Source of the DNA: Gymnothorax reevesii
Taxonomy: Eukaryota; Chordata; Actinopteri; Anguilliformes; Muraenidae
DNA: 64,000 bases
Reading direction: 5' to 3'
Assembly (NCBI GenBank): GCA_029721435.1
Contig: CM056580.1
Location: 29,506,367-29,570,366 of the forward strand
Below the pieces are notes generated by a model. It was given only the letters and a program-made list of their open reading frames with translations. It was not told where the DNA came from and ran no database searches. The first letter of the stretch is position 1. Each line of letters starts with the position of its first letter. Positions 53,575 to 64,000 of this stretch are shown piece after piece. Position numbers and translations under genes: made by a program.

Positions 53575-55869
53575 GCAACATGAGACGTCTTCTTGTCAGT
53601 TGCTTTACATCAAGCCACGCTCGTTTCTGATAAAGGCGTCGGCTGGATCTCTCGGAATATGATCCACGGGAATTGGCACGCAGGTAAACCATGAATTAGT
53701 CGCAAAATTTAGGCCTAAACATCATAGTGTGGAATACAGTTTAACTACCGCCAGCAATATAACACCAAAAACGCCATAGGGTCAGCCTTTTCTTGAAAAA
53801 TCTTTAGATACGCAAACATTTGTGCGCATAAACTTAATTTTTGAGACTTAGGTGCGCATTTTTTTAATGCAGCTCAAATGCTATTTTAGGCGCACAAACC
53901 ACGCCCTGCATGAAAAGTTAAGTTGATATGAATGTTGTACAAAATTTATCTAAGCTAATTAAGCAATATATTATGGCAATCTATAAAATATGTAAATCTA
54001 CCATGTGCAACAACCACCTTTCTTTTCCTACATTATATCCTTCTTACATAGGCATGCAAGTGTGCGTTTCAATTGTGTCCTAAGATCCGCCGTAACTACA
54101 GTTAAGATAAGTGATATAGGCATGAATTGCTCACTTTGATATAGTCTTGGAACATAATGTTAAAGAAAAAAAACCTGGAGTTTCGCAGAATTTCCTATAA
54201 GTTGCAGATTATTGAAAAAAAGAATGGGAATGAAATTGCAAGCAACATTTCACTTACACAGCTCAACTGCCAACGGGGCTAGCACTTGAGAATGGTAAAT
54301 CGGCTTACTAAGTATTCTCCCCACGCATAAACCTGTTAAATGTGCTTTATAGGTGAACATTAATATTAAGTTGTTATATGTTATATGGTAATTTGAACCG
54401 CTGGTTAGTCAGGCTACTTAAATCGAAACAGAATGCAGAGGTGCATCTCCACTGCATCGCGAGCAGTAATATTGCAACTTGCAGGTTTAACGCAAACACA
54501 GCCTGCTAATATCTCCGAAAAAGAAATTGCGATAACTGATGCCTCCGAAGCCAGTCTGACAAGCCAAACCCATATGAAAACAAGCCCAATAAAACTTCTT
54601 TTTAGTTTATTTTGTTACTTGGTGCAATGTATTACACCATAACAAACTTCATGTCGCGGATCATTGACCAGTCATGTATGACAGTTAAAAAAAAAAACAA
54701 AAAAAAAACGGTTTTTACTGAACGCCGTTTCCGCTCACTCAGCATTACATTTTGCAAGTAGCAATTGGAGTCATTATGTGAATTTGCTTTACCCAATTTA
54801 ATTCTTCAGCAATTTCTTAGATTAGTCATTTTTTTTATTAATAATAAGACTGTTCGACTCAAAGTGAACTTAATTTAATTAATTAAATAATTTACTATTG
54901 CGGTTTCAATGAATGAGGAAAAACAAGGTATCCCTTCCGGTAGTCTGCTGGAATGGTCTGTAATGTACCTGTTCTCCGCAAGCTCGAATTAAAAACCCAA
55001 AAAATTAACTCGTAAACAATTAATAGCAGAAATTCAAACAAAATGGCTCAATCAGCCCAATTTGTTTTTTAATTTAATTTCCACTTTGTGTCCATTTGAG
55101 AGACATTGGAGTCCATGAGAATTCTCGACTTCATGATTGTTACAGCTAACAATAAAACGATACTGGGACTTAAATTCTCTGTTACAGCTAACAATAAAAC
55201 GATACTGGGACTTAAATTCTCATTAGCAGAAATAAGATGAACTAGGTCTATTCAATAAAACAACCTACAAAGTTTTATGGTGGGGTCAAATACAAGCATC
55301 AGTCTATGGTGCAGTCATCCTTTACCTTCTCAAATGCAACAGCAGAATCACAAAGGGTAGCGAAAATCGGGGGCTCTAAAGAGTTTTCTCATTTCAAACC
55401 ATTGGGAAAAAAAGGCCGACTATTGCTCAACCAAGATTTGTTTTAGTACGGGACAGCCCTAGTAATTTATTAATTAAAATCACGGCAAAAACTACAGTCA
55501 AGATGTGAATGGAGCTAATCTGGTTTGCGTTTCCCACATTCACTGATGCTAACTTCCATGGTTGGAACCCTTGACTTTAAATGGACGAACTAGGTTAGTT
55601 GCCAACATTAGCAACCATGCTACTGGGAAACGATTTCAAACGAACCAGGGCTCCATTTATTAGCTTGGTGATCACACCAAGTTTCACCGTCAAAGCAACC
55701 AAAATTCGTCAATGAAAACTTTCTTACGATAGATAAGAGGAAGCTTACTTACATTACCCACTCCTTCCCGTCCTTTCTGAAAGTTTTAACAGGTTTTATG
55801 CCCTTGGTTTCGACATACCACGTTCTATGAGTGGAAAGCTGAACGATATGTCCAACCCGCTTTGCCATC
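53575..55869. other. Intron sequence, no gene recognised
   Basis: Contains an A-run cluster near 54687 and the exact 42-bp duplication at 55138. No other structure seen. Confidence 0.45.
55138..55221 (+). repeat. Exact 42-bp tandem duplication
   Basis: TGTTACAGCTAACAATAAAA ... CTTAAATTCTC occurs twice back to back without a mismatch, implying a very recent event. Confidence 0.95.
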
Positions 55870-57745
55870 TTTGGTGGGGTTTTTTAGGGGTTCAAGCCCG
55901 TAGGGCTGAAACCCTATTATTTTTGTGCTGGTTTATTTATTATTATTATTATTATCATTATTTATTTTCTTCTATAGAAATGTTTTCACAAATTCTTGTG
56001 AGATGGTAAATGTTAGAGACCTGAAATTTTGCATATTGGTTAAGTTGCGTGTAAATGGTGACCAAGGCATTTTTAACTCAATCGGCCTGATGGTGTCGCT
56101 ATAATTCAAGAAAAAACAGTTTTTCACTTGAAAGGTCACAACTCCTTCACTGTAAGTCCAATTTACACAAAACTTGATAGAGACATTCCTTGGTCCAAAC
56201 TGAACCACTTTCCCATAAGGACCAGTAAATTTGCTGTGGATCATCAGTGGACCAAGCTTATCAAAGATTGCATAAATCTCGTTGAAATCTCATTTTGTTT
56301 CCAAGATATTGACCAATGAACTTCAGCAAGGGCGTGGCTTAACACACAAATGGACAAATTTCAACAATCATTGGGCCAGTCATCACATAACTTGCAGAAT
56401 ATGTCCACATAAGTACCAGGAATATACCTTGACAGACAGTTTCATGCAAATCGACCCATAAAGGTGGGGGTTTAAATGCAAAAAATGCGCATGGCATAAC
56501 ACAAATCAGATTATAAATCAGCAATTGTTTGTCCTATAGCCATAAAACTCACAGGATATATTCATATAAGTACGTGAAACATACCCAGAAAATGTCATTC
56601 AAATTGACTGATAGGGGGCGCTATAAATGCTAAACAAATCATTGTGGTATAACACAAATCAGACTATAAATCAGCAATTGTTTATCCTATAGCCATAAAA
56701 CTCTCAGGATATATTCATAGAAGTACTTGAAACATACCCTGAAAATTTCATTCAAATTGTCCGATAGGGGGCACTATAAATGCAAAACAAAACAATGTCG
56801 TATAACACAAATCAGACGATAAATCATAAATAGTTTTTCCAATCATTACGAAACTCACAAGATATGTCCACATACGAACCTGAAACATAGCCTGAGAGTT
56901 TCAATCCAATCGATGAGTAGGGGGCGCCATAAATGCACAAAATAGCCTAACATAAAAATCAGGCTATACATTATAAGTTGTTGGTCCAATCATTTCAATG
57001 GCAAAATAGGTCCACATAAATGCCTGCAACATAATCTTAAATTGGTTTTTGTCCCCCACCGCCAAGATAGCGAGTGGAGTGGGGGACATAGTATTCAGCT
57101 CCGTCCGGCCGTCTGTCGTGTCCAGTTTGTTCTGAACGCGATACCTCAAGAACGGTTTGACCAATTCCATTCATCTTTGGTGTTAAGGTATATTGGTGTG
57201 ATACGCCGACCCCAGTAGATTTCCGTGACCTTGACATTATTCTCAAGGTCATTATGATCATTTGACCACTTACAAATTCCTTGTCAACATGATATGTCAA
57301 GAACTTTGAAACCAAAACGGTTTCTTTGGTGTCATGGTGTATTGGGGCGATGGACATAGTATTCAGCTCCATCCATCCGCCCGACTGTCCGTCCATCCCG
57401 TCCCGTTTGTTGTGAATGTGATATTTTAAGAACGGTTTGACCGATTCTATTCATCTTTGGGGTCAAGGTGTATTTGGACCGGGGGACATAGTATTCAGCT
57501 CCATCACTCCACCTGTTCGGCCGTCCGTCCATCATGTCCTGTTTGTTGTGAATGCGAAATCTCGAGAATGTTTTGACCGATTTTATTCATCTTTGGCTTC
57601 AATGTGTAATTTTTGTAGTACGCCAACCCAAGTCGATTTCTGTCACCTGGCGGGGGACATGGCCACGTTTAGTGGCAACACTTGGTAATTAAGCTGTTAA
57701 AACTTTCAACTACTAATGGTTTTTCTTGGCTTGAACCCCGGAATT
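55870..57745 (+). repeat. Compound repeat: hairpin-bounded tandem units
   Basis: It opens with TTCAAGCCCGTAGGGCTGAA (hairpin) and closes near GGCTTGAACCCC and GCCGCTTGCGGC (hairpin). Inside, 56400-57000 holds about four units of roughly 150 bp marked by GATAGGGGGCGCTATAAATG, AACACAAATCAGA and CATAAAACTCACAGGATATA. Then 57050-57660 holds about three units marked by GGGGGACATAGTATTCAGCT and GACCGATTCTATTCATCTTT. It begins with sequence paralogous to the repeat that hosts the LTR element. Confidence 0.65.
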
Positions 57746-59289
57746 GCCGCTTGCGGCTATATTTTTATCTTAAGTGGTTGATGCAACGCGCAGTTCCATT
57801 GGTTGAAGTCTCTCGTGTCCAAACACTGTTTCTCATGGGCCTTCGCGCGTTATGCGAAAGAGTTTGGAAATGCTGTCTACATGGCGCTGCAGTTCGGATA
57901 GCTAGGCATGCAGAAATAGGAGCAAATAAATGCGCGCCTATTTCCTCCTAAAATTGTCTTGTGGTGAACGCAATCCTGTTGTTAAAATAGCCTAGATAAA
58001 TTAAGATCTCAAACTCGGGCATTCAAGACATCTGTACTTTCGTCAGAAAAAAAACTAACCTCCTCCATATAAAATCCATTTATTTTTGTACACATCCATC
58101 AATAAACGTTTCTTATCCATGGTAAGCTGTTAGGAATAATTTGACGAAGTTTAACAGATCACAATGGAAACAAAATAAAACCTCCGCCGGGTGCTTTAAG
58201 AGCAAGAACAAGGTATGCGGAAAATGCACAGTCAATGTGCTGAATGTTTGTTGAGGGACACGTATAACCACTTACTCAAAATTTCAAAGGAAGGGTTACG
58301 TTAATATGGCCCATAGGGGTTACATTAAAACTGCTGCGACAGATTTGGTCATTTTCATAGCTTCTTGTCGGAAGCCTATGTAAGCAGTCCCCACCCCCCA
58401 TTCCCAAGCCATGCACAGGAATGCACATCGGTTTCTGACAGAGCAGAGTAGCGACCCAGTTACAATATAAGTAGAATGTAAACAGGCACTCTTAGTGATT
58501 GTCATGTGAAAGCCACACTGAAAACATGGACTAACGACATGCATCCATGCAGAAACTTCAGTATGAATGGCTTTTTGAAGGTATTAGCTAAAACTAGCAG
58601 GTGTCCTACAGCCACACATGCTATTGTTACACAGCTAAGCAAGCTCTAGATGGCCACAAACGATGATGGATAATTTATCAATTGACATTAGCAGGATTAA
58701 AACCACCAACAGGACTATCCGAGACAAAAAAAAAACAAATCTATGAAATTAGAGTAGTAATTTTCATTTACTCCTTGCCGAAGGGCTCATTTTACTGTGA
58801 AAAATGCACAAATAAATGAAGAGAAAAACAATAAAAACCGTCATAAGCTGATTTTTATCTATTATATACGGAAATGGCAATTTTCACAAACTTTGATTTG
58901 TTTCTGTGTTACGGAGTGGAATCAAACTTTCAGGCATCTTATTTATAATCAATCAGTTTACTTTTTCACGGATGAGTCGCTGTGTATCTGGTTGTTATTA
59001 CTAATAGTGTTCATTCCCTGACAGACTTTTTTGAGCATTTGTGTTTATAGTTTAGGGTTAATCAAAATGGTCATCAGTTAACGTAAATATTGAAGTGTTT
59101 TCCACATTTTTTGTGTCTCCCGAAAAAAACTAATGCATTTTATGCTTTAAGTAAACACAGCTACGGGGGTGGGGAAGGGGCGGGTGGGGCCTACAAAACC
59201 TCTCAGCCCCGACGCCAAACGGCAAGTCATGGCAGGACTGCTCAAGAAGTGTGGATGACTGGGTCAAAGTAATATTCAGTGATAAATCA
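57746..59289. other. Intron sequence, no gene recognised
   Basis: Short frames only. A G-rich run (GGGGGTGGGGAAGGGGCGGG) occurs at about 59164. Confidence 0.45.
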
Positions 59290-59840
59290 CAAATCTGCAT
59301 TGGCCAAGGCGATGATGCAGGAACTTTAGTCGCATGTCAGTCCAATGAAACATATACAAAGGTGACTGCCTGAAGAAAACAAGAACATTTCCCAATTCAT
59401 TTACTTATATGGGGTTGAATGTCGGGTTAAGGACCAGGGGAGATGGCAATCATTATCACAACAATCAATGTACAAGTGCACACTAAAATTTTGGACCATC
59501 TTCTCACTCCATCAGTGGAAATTAGGTTTCGCGGTGACAAAGTAATATCAGGATGACAATGCATCTTGACACAGAGCAAAAAGCGGAAAAAATTTTTCGC
59601 AAGAAATGCAAGTAAACTCAATGACATGGCCAGAAAATAGTCTGGATCTCAATCCAATTGAAAATTCATGGTGGAAATGGTCCATGACAAGACCCCATCC
59701 TATAAAGCTGATCTGTCAACCACTACAGGTGCTGGAGGAAGTTGGAACCAGCTTGTAGGAAAGAATAGTTTTTCATTAGTGAAGACTATGCTTCAAAGAA
59801 TTCAAGCTATCATAAAGGCCTGAGGAGAAGCAACAAAGTA
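59290..59840 (+). pseudogene. Tc1-like remnant within the arrestin intron
   Basis: AGTCTGGATCTCAATCCAAT and GAAAATTCATGGTGGAAATG give a D-L-N-P-I-E-N-S-W-like stretch, the catalytic Glu region. GAATTCAAGCTATCATAAAG follows as the usual C-terminus. Upstream sequence is decayed; no ends are recognised. Confidence 0.55.
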
Positions 59841-60133
59841 CTGATTCAGATTTTTTTGTACAAAAGTAGATGGTTCTGTAACATTGAGTGATTTTTTTTT
59901 ATAATGTCATTTATCTGAGATGTGTTTCGTGAAGCCAGACTGTTTGGCTATTGGATAAAAATAGTTTTGTGTCATATCTGAGATGTTTATTTGCTATGAA
60001 GTACAACAAAATAAAGCTGAATGAACATCATCAAGCGGTGATTCCATAATTTCTGCCAGGGTTTGTAAGAAACACCACTCCACAAGGTTCAAGTTTCGAA
60101 GGACAGACACACAAATTAACCTTGGAGCACTAC

Positions 60134-60230
60134 CTTGTAAGTATCCCATCCTCTCAGTTTTGATTGTCATGGCAACATTTCCAGATGTGAAGACTTTCAT
60201 CTTCTCTTCCTTCATGCCATACTGGGGTTC
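60134..60230 (-). CDS. Alpha-arrestin (ARRDC3-like), inter-domain exon
   Basis: A 97-bp exon with acceptor CGGTTCAG and donor CAAG/GTAGTG. It enters in phase 0 and leaves in phase 1. It encodes EPQYGMKEEKMKVFTSGNVA followed by MTIKTERMGYLQ, the start of the arrestin C-domain (the F-x-S-G-x-V pattern of ARRDC proteins). It lies 170 bp from the upstream exon and 15.3 kb from the next one. All codons are open. Confidence 0.87.
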
Positions 60231-60400
60231 CTGAACCGAAGAAGATATGTAATGTCTCCCAGAACGTTACTGTCCCAGTGGGACCTGGAAAATATGGTGC
60301 CTAATGGCCTATGGGTAAGAATCATAATTCAAGTTTCTGAATGCAAAGTGGCATAAATGGACATATAAATCCTTAAAATAAAGCCGTGAAAGGTGCACAC

Positions 60401-60548
60401 CAGCAGCTGGGGAATGTCTGGGTCAGACTTTGAAAGAAAGGTGAATTTTGTCTTGGTCTTGCTTGGCACTCGCATTGGTCTAGAAAGCTTTGCCTCCAGA
60501 ATGTAGACAATTTTGCCAGCAGAACCCTTAAATGATGACGGCATGTTT
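60401..60548 (-). CDS. Alpha-arrestin (ARRDC3-like), N-domain exon
   Basis: A 148-bp exon after acceptor CCTTTGCAG, with donor CTGCTG/GTGTGC. It enters in phase 2 (A completes an Arg codon) and ends in phase 0. It encodes NMPSSFKGSAGKIVYILEAK, LSRPMRVPSKTKTKFTFLSK and SDPDIPQLL: the last strands of the arrestin N-domain, with the P-S-S-F-x-G and I-x-Y-x-L-x-A-K patterns of the family. The internal ATG is not the start of the protein. Confidence 0.9.
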
Positions 60549-60669
60549 CTGCAAAGGATAATTTAAAAAAACAAGGTGTTGAAGAGGTTTAGAATTTCGT
60601 CAGCAAAAATCCTTGGCAAAAAAAGCCTGACATTACTTAATAATTTACACGAAGAATTTAGACACTTGC

Positions 60670-60730
60670 CTTACTGGAATCTGGAAGGTGAATGGATACT
60701 CATGAATTCCAGGTGTCAGAATATTACTGT
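60670..60730 (-). CDS. Alpha-arrestin (ARRDC3-like), short N-domain exon with GC donor
   Basis: The 61-bp exon follows TTTTACAG and encodes SNILTPGIHEYPFTFQIPV plus part of an Arg codon. G-x-H-x-Y-P-F-x-F-x-I-P is a hallmark of alpha-arrestin N-domains. In phase with the next exon the donor must be AAG/GCAAGT, a consensus GC-type site; the nearby GT (CCA/GTAAGG) would shift the frame. A second acceptor four bases downstream is possible. Earlier exons lie beyond the right end of the window or were not found before 64,000. Confidence 0.78.
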
Positions 60731-60759
60731 CTGTAAAATAATACATAAAATTAATTACA

Positions 60760-61850
60760 ATCCATTAAACCCAAAACAAACTGAAAGTTCATATGTGACT
60801 TCCTAGAAGTCAGTAACACAAACCTAGGCTCCATCTGTGACCTTTTTGGTGATACAAGTCATTGAATTTTCTCTAGGTCACATTTGACCTTTGAGGGTCA
60901 ATACGAAGGTCATGAAATGAAAGTTCATATATGACTTCTTATATGTCTCTAATACAAACCTAGACTCCATCTGTGACCGTTTTGGCAATACAAGTTATTG
61001 TAATTGTATTATATTAAGTTTGACCTTCAAATGTCATCAACAGTCAAGCTGAATGAAAGTTCATATGTGACTTCCTGTGTCATAAACACAAACCCAAGCT
61101 CCATTTGTGACATTTCAGTGACAGAAGTCATTGAATTTTCTCTAAGTCAAGTTGGACCTTCGAAGGTCAATATGAAGGCCACGAAATTAAAGTTCATACA
61201 TGACTTCCTATAAGTGTTCAATGCACATATGTTCCCAATCTTCAATATTTTCAAGTCTAGAAAAAAATTGTAACATTTTTCTTGACCTCAAAATTGACCT
61301 TTCAAGGCCATCTGAGGTCAACTTTAACACAGCCAAAATATAGGTGATATATTACTTCCTATATGTCAGTAATACAAAATTAATCTCTATCTGCCACCAT
61401 TTAGCTTCCACAGGTAATTTGCCCATTCTCCATAAGACCCAATGTTAAAGTACCGCAGCCCCACTAGACCCACTTCCGTCGATTCAATCAAAATGGCACT
61501 CGCACTGTAGATAAAGTGTATCGAGGTGAGTTGATTGCCAGATTTAGAAAGAAGTTATCAGATAGTTTAGAGAAATATTTTTTTGAAATTTCAAGTCATA
61601 TTTTTTTAACATTGTTAATATATTCCCTGACCTTAAGTTTGACCTTTCAAAGTCATCTGTGGTCAGATTTAATATTTCCAAAATATAGGTCATATATGAC
61701 TTCCTATATGTCGATAATACAAACTTAATCTCTATCTGCAACCATTTGGCCTCCACAGGCCATCTTGCATATTCATAAAGCACAGCACCCCCAATAGACT
61801 CACTTCGGTCGATTCAATCAAAATGGTGCTCGCACTGTACATTGACTGTA
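60760..61850 (+). repeat. Tandem repeat blocks in the upstream arrestin intron
   Basis: Units of about 130-140 bp begin GTTCATATGTGACTTCCT at about 60786, 60922, 61052 and 61191 and contain CTCCATCTGTGACC and CATTGAATTTTCTCTA. From 61300 a longer unit of about 335-340 bp appears twice, marked by TCGATTCAATCAAAATGG at about 61472 and 61810. Confidence 0.75.
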
Positions 61851-62112
61851 CCAAGCTAAGTTGATTGTCCAATTTAGAAAAAAAATTTATCACTCCGTTT
61901 TTGAGAAATTATTTTTTTTTGATTTCTCAGTCCTATCTTTGACACTGGAGCCAAAATTTCAAGGGCCCATAAAACGGACAAAAATGATTCAATCAAAAAT
62001 CCGAGAAAAACGACTGGAGATATGGTCTCGTAGCATGTTATTGCAAATGTTTATACAAAAATTCATAAGGCCAAAAAAAAAATGTTCCGGATGACGGACG
62101 CCACACCACGAC

Positions 62113-62146
62113 AATAGCTTATTGGCCCATAGGGCCGGTAAGCTAA
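62113..62146. repeat. GC hairpin at the end of the repeat block
   Basis: TAGCTTATTGGCCC and GGGCCGGTAAGCTA form a stem around ATA. It closes the repeat block in the same manner as the hairpins at 55877 and 57733. Confidence 0.6.
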
Positions 62147-62169
62147 AAAGAGCTGTCAAAGAGCTGTAC

Positions 62170-62470
62170 CCTGTCCAATAATTGCCCTCTCATAGTAATT
62201 AGATCAGCCAATTAAACAAATTTAATTTGGTTAATTTTTATTAGACACAACCAAGCATGATTAACGCCAGCCATGTTCAATCTAAAAACCACTGAAATAG
62301 AACCTGTCTAGCAATGTGAAGAAGTCAAAAAGCAGCACATGACGCCACAATTTACAGAAATTCAAGAACAGATGAGAAACAATGGCGTTCACATCAATAA
62401 ACTGGGAAACGGTTACAAAGCCATCATAAAGCCAAGTTTAATCAGACACGAAGCAAAATTTCTCCTTGCT
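62170..62470 (+). pseudogene. Tc1-like 5' scrap
   Basis: Decayed leader and N-terminal region related to the copies at 28716 and 39310: AATTCAAGAACAGATGAGAA, then GGGAAACGGTTACAAAGCCAT. No frame remains. Confidence 0.5.
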
Positions 62471-62839
62471 TTTTGTGGGAGTTAGACCACAGGATCAATC
62501 AAGCCTGGTTAGGACTGTCTGTGTCTCATTATCTCTTAATCATAGACCACATTTTGGTTTTGATTGGTCAGTTGGCTGAATAAATGGCTTGATTGCAAGG
62601 TAGGCAAAGTACACAAGAATTGATATAAGGTAAGCTAACTATGCCAAGGTGATTGAGGCTGTCTAACCTCGCTGGTAATTAGCAGACTTCAAATTACAGT
62701 TTTCTTCCCGGAAGCATTTCAAATGACCGCATTTTAGGTTTGTGTCTTAGAAAAGGTAATAAGCAAGCTCGTCTGTCTGCCTCATAGTGGCTGTTACTTT
62801 CATTGCGCTTAAAATAATTGTGATTCGATAAATTGAGCA

Positions 62840-63279
62840 GCCCTATTTCACCCATTGAGAACATTTGGTGCATAATTAAACAAAAAGTCCGTCAAACGAG
62901 ACCCAAAACTCTCCAGCAGCTGGAAGCCTGTACTAAACAAGGGTGGGAACAAAGTCCAATGGCTAAACTCAAGAAACTTGTCTCCTCAACTTGTCTCGCC
63001 CAGACGCCTCCACTCTGTGTTAAAAAGAAGAGGGGATGCTACGCCATGGTAAACAGGCCTCTGTCCCAACTTTCTTGAGACCTGTAGCAGCCATCAAATT
63101 TGAAATTTAGAAGCTCCTTTTGTGGATAAAATTGTGAAATTTCTCAGTTTCAAAATTTGCTATGTTATCTTCGTTCTATAGTGAATAAAATACTGGCTGG
63201 TGTGATTTGAAAGTCATTGCATTTTGATTTTATTCACAATTTACCCTTTGTCCCAACTATTTTGGAATTGGGGTTGTAC
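62840..63279 (+). pseudogene. Tc1-like 3' end with terminus
   Basis: SPIENIWCIIKQKVRQTRPK (with the catalytic Glu) and LQQLEACTKQGWEQSP, then a C-terminus ending KKKRGCYAMVNRP-like, followed by the untranslated tail to TTTTGGAATTGGGGTTGTA. It is the same family as 10418. The rest of the element is absent. Confidence 0.75.
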
Positions 63280-64000
63280 TTCATGAACAGTGTGCCAGCT
63301 TGAGAATAAAAATATCGAAGAAACTGATGATGTTCTCATATCAAATGTTGAGCTAGACCACTATTTTGTTGTGAAACTGTGATCCATAGGTTATTTGAAG
63401 CAGCTAGCTGGCAAGCTATGTAGCTAGTGTTCTAATTATTTCAAGCAATGCAGCTAACTGCAGTTTTAACATGAAGCTTGGTTGCCTAGCTAGCCAATGT
63501 TGCTGCTAGTAGCAATGGCGCTATTCAGTTCACTGTGTTAGGGGGTTTAGATGACATGCTACTGTCATCTAGCAACATGTAATTGCATGACATGGATCAC
63601 ATGCATTGCTTGTACTTCTGGGTTGACACAACCCTGGAAGTGGTTCAGAAAAGTATTCAATACATGCGTTTCTTGCACTTATTTCAGCATTTACTTGCAA
63701 ACATACTGCTCTACTCATGCAAATTTGCCACAGAAGAAATTTTTACGTGGAGCGAAATACGAATTTCATGCATTTGAGCTGTTCGCATCACGCCACGTCT
63801 CTTGCAAACTAATGTCTTTTTGCATGTATTTGCGTCTTTGCATTGACTTTAAATGTTATGTGGTGGCGTGACAAATTCATTTTACGTGAATTGGCACCCA
63901 TGGGATATCTGCAAAGCAAGAACTACTGCTCACCAAAAAATAAACAAACAAAATAGGCGTGCAATGCACGGTATACCCCTTAGCACGATGTCGAAGTTTT
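63280..64000. other. No recognisable gene
   Basis: CTAGC-rich sequence at 63405-63520 and otherwise nothing. No further arrestin exon was recognised here. Confidence 0.4.

Larger units (their letters stand above)
44838..60133 (-). other. Arrestin intron (15.3 kb) hosting a retrotransposon
   Basis: Donor CAAG/GTAGTG at 60133 and acceptor CCACAG at 44838. The flanking exons join in phase (G|GT), giving YLQ-GEGLKV. It contains the LTR element, the TTAA element, repeat blocks and a Tc1 scrap. The LTR element lies antisense to the gene, the orientation usually tolerated within introns. Confidence 0.85.

Noticed and set aside
60542..60544. ATG at 60544 as the start of a small protein (MPSSFKGS...)
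   Set aside because: It lies within an exon behind a clear acceptor, and the upstream exon continues the arrestin fold in phase. It is an internal Met.

Overview
The window is eukaryotic, almost certainly from a ray-finned (teleost-type) fish. It holds at least fifteen Tc1/mariner copies or fragments from several fish-type families, hAT-type MITEs with 8-bp target duplications, a Gmr1-type Ty3/gypsy element, a Penelope-like element, pieces of L1/Tx1-type LINEs, and a spliced alpha-arrestin gene with fish-like residues. No prokaryotic or organellar genes were seen. The species cannot be fixed from the sequence alone.

Layout. 1-6.2 kb: decayed Tc1 fragments, one split by a hAT MITE, and a 942-bp near-perfect foldback element (4287-5228) inside another Tc1 copy. 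6.5-14.3 kb: four Tc1 elements; one carries an internal deletion plus a nested 556-bp element, and two keep both ends and a near full-length dead transposase. 15.4-17.0 kb: 3' half of an L1/Tx1 LINE ORF2 (minus). 17.1-23.3 kb: more Tc1 debris, a tRNA-like sequence, tandem repeats and a GC-rich repeat. 23.4-27.4 kb: a nest in which a dispersed repeat is interrupted by a Tc1, which is itself interrupted by a Penelope-like element and by a GC-rich TIR element; an uninterrupted paralogue of the host repeat lies at 40.65-41.07 kb. 28.7-30.8 kb: Tc1 with a nested solo-LTR-like insert. 32.0-34.9 kb: an L1-type LINE split by the best preserved Tc1 of the window. 35-40 kb: MITEs and Tc1 fragments.

Host gene. 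From 41,247 to at least 60,730 on the minus strand lie the last five coding exons of an alpha-arrestin, closest by eye to ARRDC3-like proteins. All five exons are open and in phase; the start of the gene lies beyond base 64,000. One of its introns (44,838-60,133) is about 15.3 kb and contains a 5.1-kb Gmr1-like LTR retrotransposon in the opposite orientation (45,558-50,663), a TTAA-flanked foldback-bearing element, and blocks of about 130-150-bp tandem repeats.

The points most worth following are: the integrase-before-reverse-transcriptase order and missing gag centre of the LTR element; a perfect two-half-site p53-type motif in both LTRs; a probable GC-AG intron in the arrestin gene; the long palindromes; and two cases where a paralogous repeat shows the state before insertion. 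No wholly new system is claimed. Family assignments rest on recognition of protein and terminal motifs by eye, not on a database search.
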